Source: Tectiglobus sp965223355
Lineage (GTDB): Bacteria > Pseudomonadota > Alphaproteobacteria > Rhizobiales > Hyphomicrobiaceae
Assembly (NCBI GenBank): GCA_965223355.1
Contig: CBDCWE010000003.1
Coordinates: forward strand, 2,666,001 to 2,730,000
Reading direction: 5' to 3'
Length of the DNA stretch: 64,000 nucleotides
Below the pieces are notes generated by a model. It was given only the letters and a program-made list of their open reading frames with translations, had not been told where the DNA came from and did not search any database. Position 1 is the stretch's first letter. Each line of letters begins with the position of its first letter. The position numbers and the translations under genes are program-made. This document shows, one piece after another, positions 1 through 8,735 of the stretch.

Positions 1-86
1 GCACACAGCCGCAAGGCTTATCCGGCTTCACCTGCGCCGAAACATGATGCTGTTCGCGCAATGGTTGATGCTGCTGAGATGTTCCG

Positions 87-1496
87 TCACTGAGAGGCAA
101 GAGCCTGCCGGGCAGCCGCTTCTCCGGCGACAGCGCCAAACGCGATTGCCGTCAGAAGTCCGTTGCCGGAGAGATACCCGGAAATGTCTGGCCCGGAGAC
201 ACCACAGGCAGCGCCACCACCTGCAAACAGGTTTGCAAGTGCAGTTCCTTCACCACGCAGAACACGTGCCTCGCTATCAATCATCAATCCGCCTTGCGTG
301 TGAAACAGCGCGCCCGTCACGCGCACTGCAAAGTAGGGCGGACTGAGAGGGGGGTTCGCTGTAAAGTCTCGACCGAACGGATCCATCTCCTCGCCGGTTT
401 GATACGAACCAACACGCGCAAAGGTATCTTGTAGGGCGTCGCCCGAAACACCAATGGCCTCTGCCAGTGTTGCGACATCGCCAGCTGAACGTACTGCCCC
501 GGCCTTGTCGGCTTGGACGAAGTCGGGGAAGCTCTGCGCGAAATCGTAGAGCCTTTGATCGAAGATGCTCCAAGCAATACCATCCGGTTGCTGGAGCACC
601 GGAATTGACTGCTCCGAATAGCCCAAATGCTCGTTTGAAAAGCGGTCCCCATCGATGTTGACCTGGAACCCGCCCTTCATCATTAGGGCCCAAGTAATCA
701 GAATGCCGTGCGGGTGGGCCAATGATCCGTGTCCTTGGCAGCCGGAGAGGTGACGCGTTTCCGCGCCCATGGCCTCTCCCCATAGAACGGCGTCCCCCAT
801 GTTGCCGGCATGACCATAGTAGGGTGCATCAGCCATTGGCGGAATGAACTTCCTGACGAGGTCACGGTTGCCGCCATAGCCGTTGCACGCAAGAATGAGT
901 GTTTCGCAGCCGACCACTTCCGATAAACCATCTGGTCGCTGAACCTTTACCCCACGAATGATATCATCCTCTACAAGAAGATCTGTGGCGAGTGCCGATG
1001 TCAGTACCGGGATACCGGCAGCTTCGGCGGCGTTGCCCAGGCGCGAAACGAGAGATGCCCCGGTTTTCTCCGGCGTTGTGTGCATGCGGTAGTGCGAATG
1101 TCCCGGATAGAGAAAGTCATCAAGCAAGATCCATTCGAGCCCATGACGCTCTTCCAGCCAGTCGAGCGCCGGGCCAATTGAGTTGACGGCCAACGCGACA
1201 AGCGCAGGCTCCGATGTGTTCTTCGATTTGGCCTGAATATCCGATTTGAACTTTCCAATGCTGTCGGCGGCGGCAATACCAGCCGCTTTCTGGCAACGGG
1301 TGCCGGCGGCCGGAATGAAACCCGACGACATTGCCGTCGAACCGGACAGATTGGGCTCTCGCTCCAAGGCGACGACTTCGGCGCCGGTATCTTTGGCCTT
1401 GAGCGCGGCGGTCAAACCGCATGCGCCCGCGCCAATGATCAGCACCTGCACACGGGTATCGAACGCTACCCCATCGGCTGGTCGGACCCTGCTCAT
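87..1496 (-). CDS. FAD-dependent oxidoreductase, fumarate reductase/ketosteroid dehydrogenase-like flavoprotein
   Basis: Flavoprotein of the FAD_binding_2 (fumarate reductase / succinate dehydrogenase flavoprotein-like) class, about 469 residues. An N-terminal Rossmann motif GAGACG lies at residues 22-27, followed by the acidic residue of a dinucleotide fold (ALERE) and the GSTAMSSG stretch typical of this class. The C-terminus carries the usual FAD-contacting GGGAACG...GYLSGNGLL region. I chose the ATG at 1496 because it overlaps the stop of the upstream isochorismatase-like gene as ATGA, a sign of translational coupling; an ATG-less extension to 1532 is less likely. It is the last gene of a four-gene minus-strand operon with hydantoinase-type subunits, so it probably oxidises or reduces a catabolic intermediate of that pathway. 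The substrate cannot be inferred. Confidence 0.85.
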   Translation of the reverse strand: MSRVRPADGVAFDTRVQVLIIGAGACGLTAALKAKDTGAEVVALEREPNLSGSTAMSSGFIPAAGTRCQKAAGIAAADSIGKFKSDIQAKSKNTSEPALVALAVNSIGPALDWLEERHGLEWILLDDFLYPGHSHYRMHTTPEKTGASLVSRLGNAAEAAGIPVLTSALATDLLVEDDIIRGVKVQRPDGLSEVVGCETLILACNGYGGNRDLVRKFIPPMADAPYYGHAGNMGDAVLWGEAMGAETRHLSGCQGHGSLAHPHGILITWALMMKGGFQVNIDGDRFSNEHLGYSEQSIPVLQQPDGIAWSIFDQRLYDFAQSFPDFVQADKAGAVRSAGDVATLAEAIGVSGDALQDTFARVGSYQTGEEMDPFGRDFTANPPLSPPYFAVRVTGALFHTQGGLMIDSEARVLRGEGTALANLFAGGGAACGVSGPDISGYLSGNGLLTAIAFGAVAGEAAARQALASQ

Positions 1497-2098
1497 ATTG
1501 CGCCCCGGATCAACAAATCCGCCTCCGCACACGTCATAACATCTGACACCGAAGACAGGGAGGCCACCGCTGTGCTGTGGTCCTCCTCAGAGAACGCCGC
1601 ACAGCCGTCCGACAGTAGGATCGTGTGGAAATCTCGCACATGGGCTGCGCGCAATGTCGATGCGACGCCACCGTTGGTCACTATCCCGCAGATCAACAAC
1701 GTGTCGATGCCGGCCTTTCGCAGCACCCATTCCATTCGGGTTTGATAGAAAGCGGAGTAGGCGACCTTCTCGATCGTAATATCGGCGGGTTGCAGGTCGT
1801 CAACCAGTTGGTGGCCCCATGCGCCGGGGCAGAAATCTCCTTTGGTCAGGAACGGTCGTAGCTTCTGGAGATGGCTGGAAATAAATGGCGCGCCTGCCTT
1901 GCCCGGCACTAACGTGAACTGTGTCGAGACAATCCACCCACCGGCGGCGCGCACAGCATTGGCAACCGGCAGGACGCGTTTCGGCAACAACTCGATGGTC
2001 GGTGCCGTTTGCCCTGCACGACCATAGGCACCCTCCGGATGGACGAAGTCGTTTTGCAGATCGACGATCAAAAGCGCGGTGGAGGTGGATTTAATCAC
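1493..2098 (-). CDS. Isochorismatase-family (cysteine hydrolase fold) protein with Gly at the catalytic Cys position
   Basis: A 201-residue isochorismatase-like hydrolase domain. Family members hydrolyse amides, carbamoyl compounds or vinyl ethers with an Asp-Lys-Cys triad. Asp13 (IVDLQNDF) and Lys111 (EKVAYSAF) are present, but in the segment GIVTNGGVAST the position normally held by Cys (pattern T-x-x-C-V) is Gly144; the nearest cysteine is Cys137, seven residues earlier. The gene may therefore be non-hydrolytic, use another nucleophile, or belong to a divergent subfamily. Start chosen at GTG 2098 because it overlaps the stop of the upstream hydantoinase A gene as GTGA; an ATG at 2128 would overlap by 34 bases. 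Third gene of the hydantoinase operon, so a role in breaking down an amide intermediate is plausible but not shown. Confidence 0.83.
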   Translation of the reverse strand: MIKSTSTALLIVDLQNDFVHPEGAYGRAGQTAPTIELLPKRVLPVANAVRAAGGWIVSTQFTLVPGKAGAPFISSHLQKLRPFLTKGDFCPGAWGHQLVDDLQPADITIEKVAYSAFYQTRMEWVLRKAGIDTLLICGIVTNGGVASTLRAAHVRDFHTILLSDGCAAFSEEDHSTAVASLSSVSDVMTCAEADLLIRGAI

Positions 2099-4146
2099 GC
2101 GGGCGCCCTCTCGATGATCAAGTTCCAATCTTCGTCGATCCGGCCTTGCAGCCCGGGATCGACGAAGATTGTTGTGTCGGGTTGTTCCAGTAAGCAGGGA
2201 CCTGCCAGAACCTCGCCAGCGGCAATTGGTAGGCGGTCATAGACGGATGCGTCATGCCATGCGCCGTCGTGATAGACGCTGCGATGTCCCGTGACGCAAG
2301 CTGCAGCACTGGCAGGATTGGTCGGTCCAAGCATGCGCAAATCAAACGGTGGGCGCTTGCCAATCGCCACGACACGATAGTTCATAACGCGGACCGGAAT
2401 GTTCTCCAACAGCCTGCCGAAGCGGGCGCGGTAGCCGTCTTCGAATGCGTTGATGATGTCGCTCTGCTGCAGTCCATCCTGTGACATGGTCAATGTGCCG
2501 GCAACCGCATGTGTTTGGCCGACGTAAAGCATGTCGAGTTCGTAGAGGGTCTCAGTCGCCTCAAACGTGACGCCAGCCTGTGCCAGAAGCTCCTGCAATT
2601 CGGCAGCTACGCCGCGAAGGTCCGCCTCAAGAGTGGCGCAATCGATGTCGGTCAGTAGCGTGTTGACGGTTTTCACCCGATCGTGACGCATGTCTGCAAC
2701 AACGCAGCCGAGCGCAGAGGTCACGCCGGGAAATCGCGGAACGATGGCACCGTTCAATCCGCATTCGGAGATCAGGGCTCCTGCGTGCAAAGCCCCGCCA
2801 CCACCGAACGGCATGGCATAGAACTTTGCTGGATCGTAGCCACGCTCAATTGAAACAAGTCGAATTGCGCCTGCCATCTTTGCATTGGCGACGCGCAAGA
2901 TTGCTTCGGCGGCATCTTCCACGGCGAGCCCAAGTGGCGCGCCAATCTCTTTTGCAATGGCATCGCGCGCAGCCGACAAATCAAGCGTCTCTAACTTTCC
3001 ACCAATCGGGCGTTCGGCATTGATGCGGCCAAGCACGAGGTTTGCGTCTGTCAGCGTCGGCTTCGTGTTGCCAAGGCCATAACACACCGGACCGGGATCC
3101 GACCCGGCGCTCTCAGGCCCCACTTGCAGGTAGCCTCCGGCATCGATCCGCGCAATCGATCCGCCGCCAGCGCCGATTGTCGTGATTTCGATCATCGGGG
3201 TTCGGATGACCATGCCGAAATCGATCTGGGTTTGCGCCGTGAGTTCTGCGGCACCATCGGCGATCAAGGAAACATCAAAAGAGGTGCCGCCGAGATCGCA
3301 TGTGATAATGTTGTCGTAGCCGGCAGCTGTTGCGATGGCCTGTGCCGCTCGTACGCCGGCGGCCGGGCCCGACAGCGCTGTGCGTGCCGGCATCGCCTTC
3401 GCCGTCTCGACCGACATCACACCGCCGTTGGACTGCACGATCATCAAGTCGCCGGCGAAGTTAGCTGCCCTCAGACCACCATCAAGCCTTTCGAGATAGG
3501 ACGATACGATGGGCTGTAGGTACGCGTTGATGGTTGCCGTCGACAATCGCTCGAACTCGCGGATTTCTGGCAGAATTTCAGTCGCGCACGTCACATATTC
3601 GTTGGGCCAGACCTCGCGCACTGCGGTTGCAGCGATGCGTTCGTTTTCTTCGTTGGCATAGCCGTTGATAAAGAAGATGCAGACGGACTGGCAGCCGGCT
3701 TTAAGCAGCTGGCGCGCCTTGTCCTTGATCTCATCCGGGTTGACGGCCTCCAGAACCGTACCATCGGCAAGCGTTCGCTCGTTGATTTCAAGGCGTCGGT
3801 TGCGCGGCACGGTTGGCTCAAACTGTCCCCATAGTCCCCAGGTGGTCGGGCGATCACGGCGGCGCATTTCCAGGACATCGCGAAATCCCGCTGTCGTTAT
3901 AATGCCGGTCTCAGCACCCTTGCGCTCCAGCAATGCGTTGGTGCCCGTTGTCGTGCCGTGGATTATGTTGAGAATATCGCCGAGTTTAGGGAGTGCCTGC
4001 GAAATCCCTTCGACCAACCCTCGCGACTGATCATCCAAAGTCGAAGGGGTCTTGACGACCTTCGCTGTTCCGCTCTCGTTGTCGAGAACGAAGATGTCTG
4101 TGAAGGTGCCGCCAACATCAACGCCAACGCTGTATCGCTTCGCCAT
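2095..4146 (-). CDS. Hydantoinase/oxoprolinase family protein, subunit A (ATPase-like)
   Basis: 683 residues, the usual length for HyuA / N-methylhydantoinase A / acetone-carboxylase beta-like subunits. The N-terminus has the phosphate-binding VGVDVGGTFTDIFVLD motif and a second actin-fold motif CDLGGTSFDVSLI near residue 290, both typical of the ASKHA ATPase fold in ATP-dependent cyclic amide hydrolases. It begins two bases after the stop of the HyuB gene and overlaps the next gene by GTGA, so the four genes form one transcription unit. The family hydrolyses 5-oxoproline, hydantoins or related cyclic amides with ATP; which substrate is used here is unknown. Symbol left blank because several functional subgroups share this architecture. 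Confidence 0.92.
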   Translation of the reverse strand: MAKRYSVGVDVGGTFTDIFVLDNESGTAKVVKTPSTLDDQSRGLVEGISQALPKLGDILNIIHGTTTGTNALLERKGAETGIITTAGFRDVLEMRRRDRPTTWGLWGQFEPTVPRNRRLEINERTLADGTVLEAVNPDEIKDKARQLLKAGCQSVCIFFINGYANEENERIAATAVREVWPNEYVTCATEILPEIREFERLSTATINAYLQPIVSSYLERLDGGLRAANFAGDLMIVQSNGGVMSVETAKAMPARTALSGPAAGVRAAQAIATAAGYDNIITCDLGGTSFDVSLIADGAAELTAQTQIDFGMVIRTPMIEITTIGAGGGSIARIDAGGYLQVGPESAGSDPGPVCYGLGNTKPTLTDANLVLGRINAERPIGGKLETLDLSAARDAIAKEIGAPLGLAVEDAAEAILRVANAKMAGAIRLVSIERGYDPAKFYAMPFGGGGALHAGALISECGLNGAIVPRFPGVTSALGCVVADMRHDRVKTVNTLLTDIDCATLEADLRGVAAELQELLAQAGVTFEATETLYELDMLYVGQTHAVAGTLTMSQDGLQQSDIINAFEDGYRARFGRLLENIPVRVMNYRVVAIGKRPPFDLRMLGPTNPASAAACVTGHRSVYHDGAWHDASVYDRLPIAAGEVLAGPCLLEQPDTTIFVDPGLQGRIDEDWNLIIERAPA

Positions 4147-4148
4147 GC

Positions 4149-5798
4149 TTAGCGCCCACCCTCACTGACATATCCTAGGGCAATATCGCGCGCACTCAAT
4201 TGGGGGTCTCGTTGCTCGGGATCGCCGTAACCGCCGCCGCCTGGTGTTTCTAAGCGAACACGCTCGCCGCGCTTGAGTTTGACACCATGGACCTTTGACG
4301 TCATTGGCGGTTCAACCATGTCGCCGTCCGACGGATAGAAGAAACGGTTGTTGGCACCATCTTCACCGCCAGCAACGCCTCGCGGCGCGAAGCGGCCGCG
4401 CTCGCCAAACAGGAAAGCATCGGCTTCCTCTTCCAGAAGTTCGATTTCATAGACGGCGCCGAGCCCACCACGATGCTTGCCCCGGCCACCTGAGTCGTTG
4501 CGCAACGCCCACTGCGTAAACTTTACGGGATAGGCCGCTTCCAGAATTTCCAACGGGGGGATTGTTGCCATAGAGATTGGCGCGTTGCCGTGGCTCAAAC
4601 CGTCGCCTTCCGGGTGGCCGCCATGTCCGCCGCCAAAGAAGGAGAACATCACCCAACGAGCGCCATTGGCTCGCGTTCCAGCCAGAGATAGCGCATTGAT
4701 CGTGCCATAGGCGCAGCCGTTCGAGCGTTCCGGCACCAGTTTCGCCATGGCCTGAAACGTGATATCGATAAGACGAAGAATAGTTTCGGTATAGCCGCCC
4801 ACTGGCTTGGGCGCCTCCACCGACAAGATCGAATCCGGATCAATCTTGAAGGTGACCGGCTCGAGGACGCCGGCATTGGCCGGGACATCATGAAAGACAT
4901 GCTTGAGGGCAACGTAGCAAGCAGCGACCGTGGTCGAGCGCGCGATGTTGACAGGACCGGCACAGGCTGGCGACGAGCGCGTGAAGTCGAGCGTCAGTTG
5001 ATCACCGGCTATTGTCATGTCGAGTGCTATTCGCAGTGGCTCATCAACAATCCCGTCATTGTCGAGCCAATCCTCTGCTGACACGGTGCCGTCCGGCAGC
5101 GCGCGGATTTCCGAACGCATGTGTTCTGCCGCTCGTGATTTGAACTCGCGCATCGCACCTGCGACCGTCTCATCACCGTATTCGTCCAGAAGCGCTTCCA
5201 TGCGACGCGTTCCCAAATCCAGCGCGTTGATTTGGCCGTTGAGGTCACCGTAAAGCGAGTTCGGCAAACGCGAATTCGCTGAGAGAATGTCGACGATCTC
5301 CGAGCGAAACTCCCCAGCATCATAGAGCCGCACCGGCGGGATCAGCATGCCCTCCTGGAAGCTCTCCGTTGCAACGGGATTGTAATTGCCCGGAACATTT
5401 CCGCCGACATCGTGCCAATGTCCAACCGACGCGAGGTAGCAGAAAACCTCGCCATTCCGAAACAGCGGCTTCACAAGACGAAAGTCACTGAGGTGTGTGC
5501 CACCAAGATAGGGATCATTGAAGATCCAGACGTCGCCCTCATTCGGGCCACCCTCGGATGCGGCCTTCTCAATCACAGCTTTGACCGCAAATGCCATCAC
5601 GCCAACGAAAATCGGCAAACCGGACTTGCCTTGCGCCAACGTCTCGCCGGTCCTGGAATCATAGATGCCGTGCGATGCGTCATGTGCTTCTGCAATGATG
5701 GGATTGAAGGCGGATCGAAACAAAGTCGCATCCATCTCGTCGGCAATCTGCTCTAGCCGTCCTTTGAGAATGGCAAGCGTGACAGCATCTAGACTCAT
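4149..5798 (-). CDS. Hydantoinase B/oxoprolinase family protein, subunit B
   Basis: 549-residue HyuB subunit, partner of the adjacent A subunit. Family hallmarks include the N-terminal LKGRLEQIADEMDATLFRSAFNPII region, the NDPYLGGTHLSDF motif, FFGGGHGGHPEGDG in the last third, and a C-terminal ETPGGGGYGDP tail. The ATG at 5798 was chosen because GGAGG sits 10 bases upstream; an upstream ATG at 5855 would add 19 residues not typical of the family. It is the first gene of the minus-strand operon. The 650 bases upstream hold only gene remnants, so its natural regulator may have been lost. Confidence 0.92.
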   Translation of the reverse strand: MSLDAVTLAILKGRLEQIADEMDATLFRSAFNPIIAEAHDASHGIYDSRTGETLAQGKSGLPIFVGVMAFAVKAVIEKAASEGGPNEGDVWIFNDPYLGGTHLSDFRLVKPLFRNGEVFCYLASVGHWHDVGGNVPGNYNPVATESFQEGMLIPPVRLYDAGEFRSEIVDILSANSRLPNSLYGDLNGQINALDLGTRRMEALLDEYGDETVAGAMREFKSRAAEHMRSEIRALPDGTVSAEDWLDNDGIVDEPLRIALDMTIAGDQLTLDFTRSSPACAGPVNIARSTTVAACYVALKHVFHDVPANAGVLEPVTFKIDPDSILSVEAPKPVGGYTETILRLIDITFQAMAKLVPERSNGCAYGTINALSLAGTRANGARWVMFSFFGGGHGGHPEGDGLSHGNAPISMATIPPLEILEAAYPVKFTQWALRNDSGGRGKHRGGLGAVYEIELLEEEADAFLFGERGRFAPRGVAGGEDGANNRFFYPSDGDMVEPPMTSKVHGVKLKRGERVRLETPGGGGYGDPEQRDPQLSARDIALGYVSEGGR

Positions 5799-5867
5799 GA
5801 TCTGACATCCTCCGGGGGGCCTGTCCCGCTCGAACGCGCGATCAATGCGGGGCACTGCCCCGAATTG

Positions 5868-6020
5868 CGCGCTCGATCAATCTTATAATCAGTCAAAACT
5901 GGTTGCTCATTGAGCCAACTCATCACTTCTGGCGCACGGTTGCGACGGCCTTTCATGACTACATGCATGGCGAGCAGGGCACAATCTAGGATCGCAAACT
6001 CTTGGTAGGGAATGTCGTCT
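5868..6020 (-). pseudogene. Possible C-terminal relic of a transcriptional regulator
   Basis: An open stretch upstream of the hydantoinase operon translates to about 50 residues ending ...PEVMSWLNEQPVL, which resembles the end of a LysR-type effector-binding domain (the usual ...FIDWLRE tail). No start codon, helix-turn-helix or complete domain can be found. If correct, the local regulator of the catabolic operon has been lost. This rests on weak resemblance only. Confidence 0.22.
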
Positions 6021-6099
6021 TATGATCAAACCGAACAAGGATCGAGACGCGCTGCAAAGTCCGCGCCGTAGCCGTTACTCCCCAGACAACCGACATCGG

Positions 6100-6416
6100 T
6101 CAGCGTCTCGGTCGTGGATTTCGTTTTCGGCCGGTTGAGCGGCGCTTGGTATTTTCTTGGTGTTGTTGGGTGGTTCGTTTGACTTTGGTTGCGATCTTTT
6201 CGTGGTGTTGCTGTGTCTCTCGTGGGATGTAGGGCAGTTTTTCGGAAACGGGTTCTACGGGCAATGGCTCACCGAGGGCACGGCGATCTTCTGCCGCCTT
6301 ACGCGGATCTCGAGCTTCGACGACGTCGTAAAACGTCATTTCAACGCTGCCGAAGAGCGGTGCTTTGACTTTGTTCAGGTCCCATCTATCGCGGCGGTTG
6401 CGCCAGTCTCGCGTAG
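6100..6416 (-). pseudogene. 3' remnant of an unidentified gene cut off by the IS1595-type insertion
   Basis: The minus-strand frame is open from the left end of the IS1595-type element (6417) down to a stop at 6100, giving about 105 residues. The first part (YATRDWRNRR...LFGSVEMTFYDVVEARDPRK) looks like ordinary globular protein; the tail is very basic and Gln-rich. An internal ATG at 6339 is the only start, but the protein-like sequence begins well upstream of it, so this is best read as the C-terminal part of a longer gene truncated by the insertion. The rest is not found beyond the IS elements. The family is not recognised. Confidence 0.45.
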
Positions 6417-7448
6417 CATACCTATCCCCCCAAATCCGGCATAGTTCTGTGCGATGTGTTGGTCATGCAGGAGGGTCAACATGGCAGAACACAGCAACAA
6501 TTTGTGGCGTGATTTTCCGAAGACGGCGATTGAGTTCGAGGAGCGGTTTCAGAGCGAAGAGGACTGCCGGGCGTACTGGATGGAGGCGCGTTGGGGCGGC
6601 AAGCCGGCCTGCGCCAAATGCCAGAGCACGCGGGTTTGGGAAGAGCGCGGCGGGCGGCTGTTCGAATGCGCTGAGTGTGGCCATCAGACTAGCCTGACCT
6701 CGGGCACGGTTCTGGAAAAGACCAAGTATCCGCTCAAGGTCTGGTTCCGTGCCGTGTTCGAAATCGCCGCGCGCAAGAACGCCATCTCCGCGAAGGAATT
6801 ACAGAGGATCATGGGCTTCGGTTCGTACAAAACGGCTTGGAGCTGGCTGCATAAGATCCGCGCGTCGTTGATGCGGCCGGACGCGGAACCGCTTGAGCAA
6901 GGCGCGGCAGGAGGACCTGCCGGAGTTGAAATCGATGAAGCTTATGTCGGCTCCAAACGCCTGGGAAAGGCGCTGGTGTTGGTCGCGGCAGAGCGCGGCG
7001 GACGCGTGCGGCTGGCGCTGGCTCAAAACAACGATGAGGCCACGATCAAGCGCTTCGCCGATCGGTATATCGCGCCGCGCGCCGAGGTTACGACCGACGG
7101 GCTTGCCAGTTACAATGCCCGCTCTCTCGGCGACCGCAACCATGAGCAAAAAATTCAGACGCGCGATGCACGGCGCGAAGATGATGCCTTACAGACGGTT
7201 CACTGGGTTGTCTCGCTGCTCAAACGCTGGCTGCTTGGCACCCACGGCGGCGCCGTCAAAACGCGCCATCTGCAATCCTACCTGGACGAGTTCCAGTTCC
7301 GCTACAATCGGCGCAAGACGAACGGCGCTGCACGGCTCACTGCCCGCGCCATAGAACAACTCGTCGCAAAGCCGGCGCGTACCATGAGAAAGATCATAAA
7401 GGAACCGCAGACCTATCGAGCCCTACCGGAAGCGACGGCATAGGTATG
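6417..7448 (+). mobile_element. IS1595-family insertion sequence (ISNwi1/ISPna2-like)
   Basis: About 1,032 bp bounded by CATACCTAT (6417-6425) and its inverse ATAGGTATG (7440-7448), enclosing one intact transposase gene. The size matches the short IS1595 subgroups. A target duplication cannot be checked because the right end directly abuts, and by two bases overlaps, the end of the next insertion sequence. The left end interrupts a minus-strand gene remnant. Confidence 0.75.
6481..7443 (+). CDS. IS1595-family transposase
   Basis: 320 residues. The N-terminal zinc ribbon has two CxxC pairs (CAKCQS and CAECGH), followed by the IS1595 catalytic domain: first Asp in VEIDEAYVG, second Asp in VTTDGLASY, and the VHWVVSLLKRWLLGTHGG segment that in the DDH subgroup supplies the third (His) residue. 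The C-terminus has the LDEFQFRYNRRK signature. The ATG at 6481 is preceded by AGGAGG with 6-base spacing; the open frame extends upstream to 6454 but without a better start. The stop lies within the right inverted repeat. The gene looks intact. Confidence 0.9.
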   Translation: MAEHSNNLWRDFPKTAIEFEERFQSEEDCRAYWMEARWGGKPACAKCQSTRVWEERGGRLFECAECGHQTSLTSGTVLEKTKYPLKVWFRAVFEIAARKNAISAKELQRIMGFGSYKTAWSWLHKIRASLMRPDAEPLEQGAAGGPAGVEIDEAYVGSKRLGKALVLVAAERGGRVRLALAQNNDEATIKRFADRYIAPRAEVTTDGLASYNARSLGDRNHEQKIQTRDARREDDALQTVHWVVSLLKRWLLGTHGGAVKTRHLQSYLDEFQFRYNRRKTNGAARLTARAIEQLVAKPARTMRKIIKEPQTYRALPEATA

Positions 7449-7472
7449 GAGTTCCCCCGGTTTGGTGGACAG

Positions 7473-8336
7473 TTAGGGACTAGCAGTTTCTAGCGTTGCT
7501 TGGCAGCTTCTTTCGAAGTTGATCGGGGACATATAGCCGAGGGCTGAGTGACGTCGTCCGGGATTGTACCAGCCTTCAATGAACTGGAAGATGGCGATGC
7601 GCGCCTCTGCCTTTGTCTTGAACTTGCGCCGATCGAGCAGTTCGCATTCGAGGGTGGCAAAGAAGCTCTCGCACATCGCGTTATCGTAGGCATCGCCGAG
7701 CGAGCCCATTGATGGGCGAACGTCGGCCTCCTTGCACCGAAGCCCGAAGGCAACGGACGTATATTGCGATCCCTGATCCGAATGATGGATCACATTGCAT
7801 GGCTTGCGCTGGCCGATCGCCATGTTGAGCGCATCAAGCACCAACCGGGTTTTCAAGGACTGCGCCATTGCCCAGCCAACGATACGGCGTGAGAAGGCAT
7901 CGAGCACGACAGCCAGATAGAGAAAGCCCGCCCAGGTCGGCACGTAGGTAATGTCGGCGACCCAGAGCCGGTCAGGTGCCTCAGCCTCGAAGTTGCGGTC
8001 GACCAGATCGCAGGCCGGGCGAACGCGTTCATCACGGATCGTTGTGCGGGCCGACTTTCTCCGGCTCACACCCTGCAAGCCGGCCGCTTTCATGAGGCGC
8101 TCGACACGCTTGCGACCCACTCTGATCCCTTGGCACGCCAATTCAGCGTGGATGCGCGGTGCGCCATAGGTTTTATGCGACTGCTCGTGAATCTTTCTGA
8201 TCTGCTCAAGCAGTTCACCATCGGCAACATCGCGTGCCGACGGCGCCCGCCCCGTCCAGGCATGAAAGCCGGAGCGCGAGGCACCAAGGACGCGGGCCAT
8301 CATTGCAATCGGGAACATCGCCTGGTTCGCCTTCAT
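7473..8336 (-). CDS. IS3-family transposase OrfB (integrase-like catalytic subunit)
   Basis: 287 residues from the printed ATG at 8336; the frame extends a few residues upstream (RRDILAVFEF), as expected if it is made as an OrfAB frameshift fusion. The HTH_21 region (KTYGAPRIHAEL) is followed by a retroviral-type integrase core with first Asp in WVADITYV, second Asp in HHSDQGSQY, and Glu in CESFFATLECE, so all three catalytic acidic residues are present. The C-terminus GWYNPGRRHSALGYMSP is typical. The catalytic half is intact, although the OrfA half needed for transposition appears damaged. Confidence 0.9.
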   Translation of the reverse strand: MKANQAMFPIAMMARVLGASRSGFHAWTGRAPSARDVADGELLEQIRKIHEQSHKTYGAPRIHAELACQGIRVGRKRVERLMKAAGLQGVSRRKSARTTIRDERVRPACDLVDRNFEAEAPDRLWVADITYVPTWAGFLYLAVVLDAFSRRIVGWAMAQSLKTRLVLDALNMAIGQRKPCNVIHHSDQGSQYTSVAFGLRCKEADVRPSMGSLGDAYDNAMCESFFATLECELLDRRKFKTKAEARIAIFQFIEGWYNPGRRHSALGYMSPINFERSCQATLETASP

Positions 8337-8389
8337 GAACTCGAAGACCGCGAGGATGTCGCGTCGTTGTGAGCAAACCAGGCGTTCGC

Positions 8390-8662
8390 CGTTGGGCTCG
8401 AACCAATGGCGCCGTCAACGGCTCACCCTTTGAGAGGATATCGCGCTCCTGGCGCAGGCGACGAAGCTCTTCGCGCTCCTCGCTCGTCAACGCATCGCAG
8501 CGCTCGCCGCTATCGGCTTCGGCTTGTTTGATCCAGCCGTGGATCGTCGCCGTGCACGGCTCGAACTCGCGTGCCAAGCTTTCAATACTGCGCCCAGTTT
8601 TCGCAAGCGCTACGATCTGATTGCGAAATTCTTGGCGGATAAGGGTTCCTCGTTCGCGGCAT
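8390..8662 (-). pseudogene. IS3-family OrfA, disrupted
   Basis: An ATG at 8662 with a strong AGGAGG ribosome site starts as MPR and then runs out of frame. The recognisable OrfA helix-turn-helix sequence (ERGTLIRQEFRNQIVALAK... through ERDILSK) is in another frame, so a one- or two-base indel lies within the first four codons. After DILSK the expected AWFA... tail is displaced by roughly 40 extra bases and a frame change. OrfA is thus broken at both ends, and the element is probably not autonomous unless unusual frameshifting occurs. Confidence 0.6.
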
Positions 8663-8716
8663 AGGGACAGCCTCCTTTGATACTCATAAGGTGTCCGCGA
8701 AACCGGGGGAACTCCA

Positions 8717-8735
8717 TTAAAGCACGATGATCTAG
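8717..8735 (-). repeat. Terminal fragment of repeat family A
   Basis: The 19 bases directly beyond the IS3 right end, TTAAAGCACGATGATCTAG, equal the outer end of family A elements. The rest of that copy is missing, presumably lost when the IS3-type element arrived or in later rearrangement. Confidence 0.7.

Larger units (their letters stand above)
7447..8716 (-). mobile_element. IS3-family insertion sequence
   Basis: 1,270 bp with terminal inverted repeats TGGAGTTCCCCCGGTTT at 7447 and, inverted, at 8716; similarity continues to about 27 bp. The ends are the TG...CA typical of IS3. No flanking 3-4 bp duplication is seen (GTA on the left, TTA on the right). The left end lies exactly at the end of the IS1595-type element; the right end is joined to an end fragment of repeat family A. 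Confidence 0.85.

Noticed and set aside
44..346. 100-codon open frame at the window start
   Set aside because: Mostly antisense to the flavoprotein; basic composition typical of a shadow frame. Bases 1-86 hold nothing recognisable.
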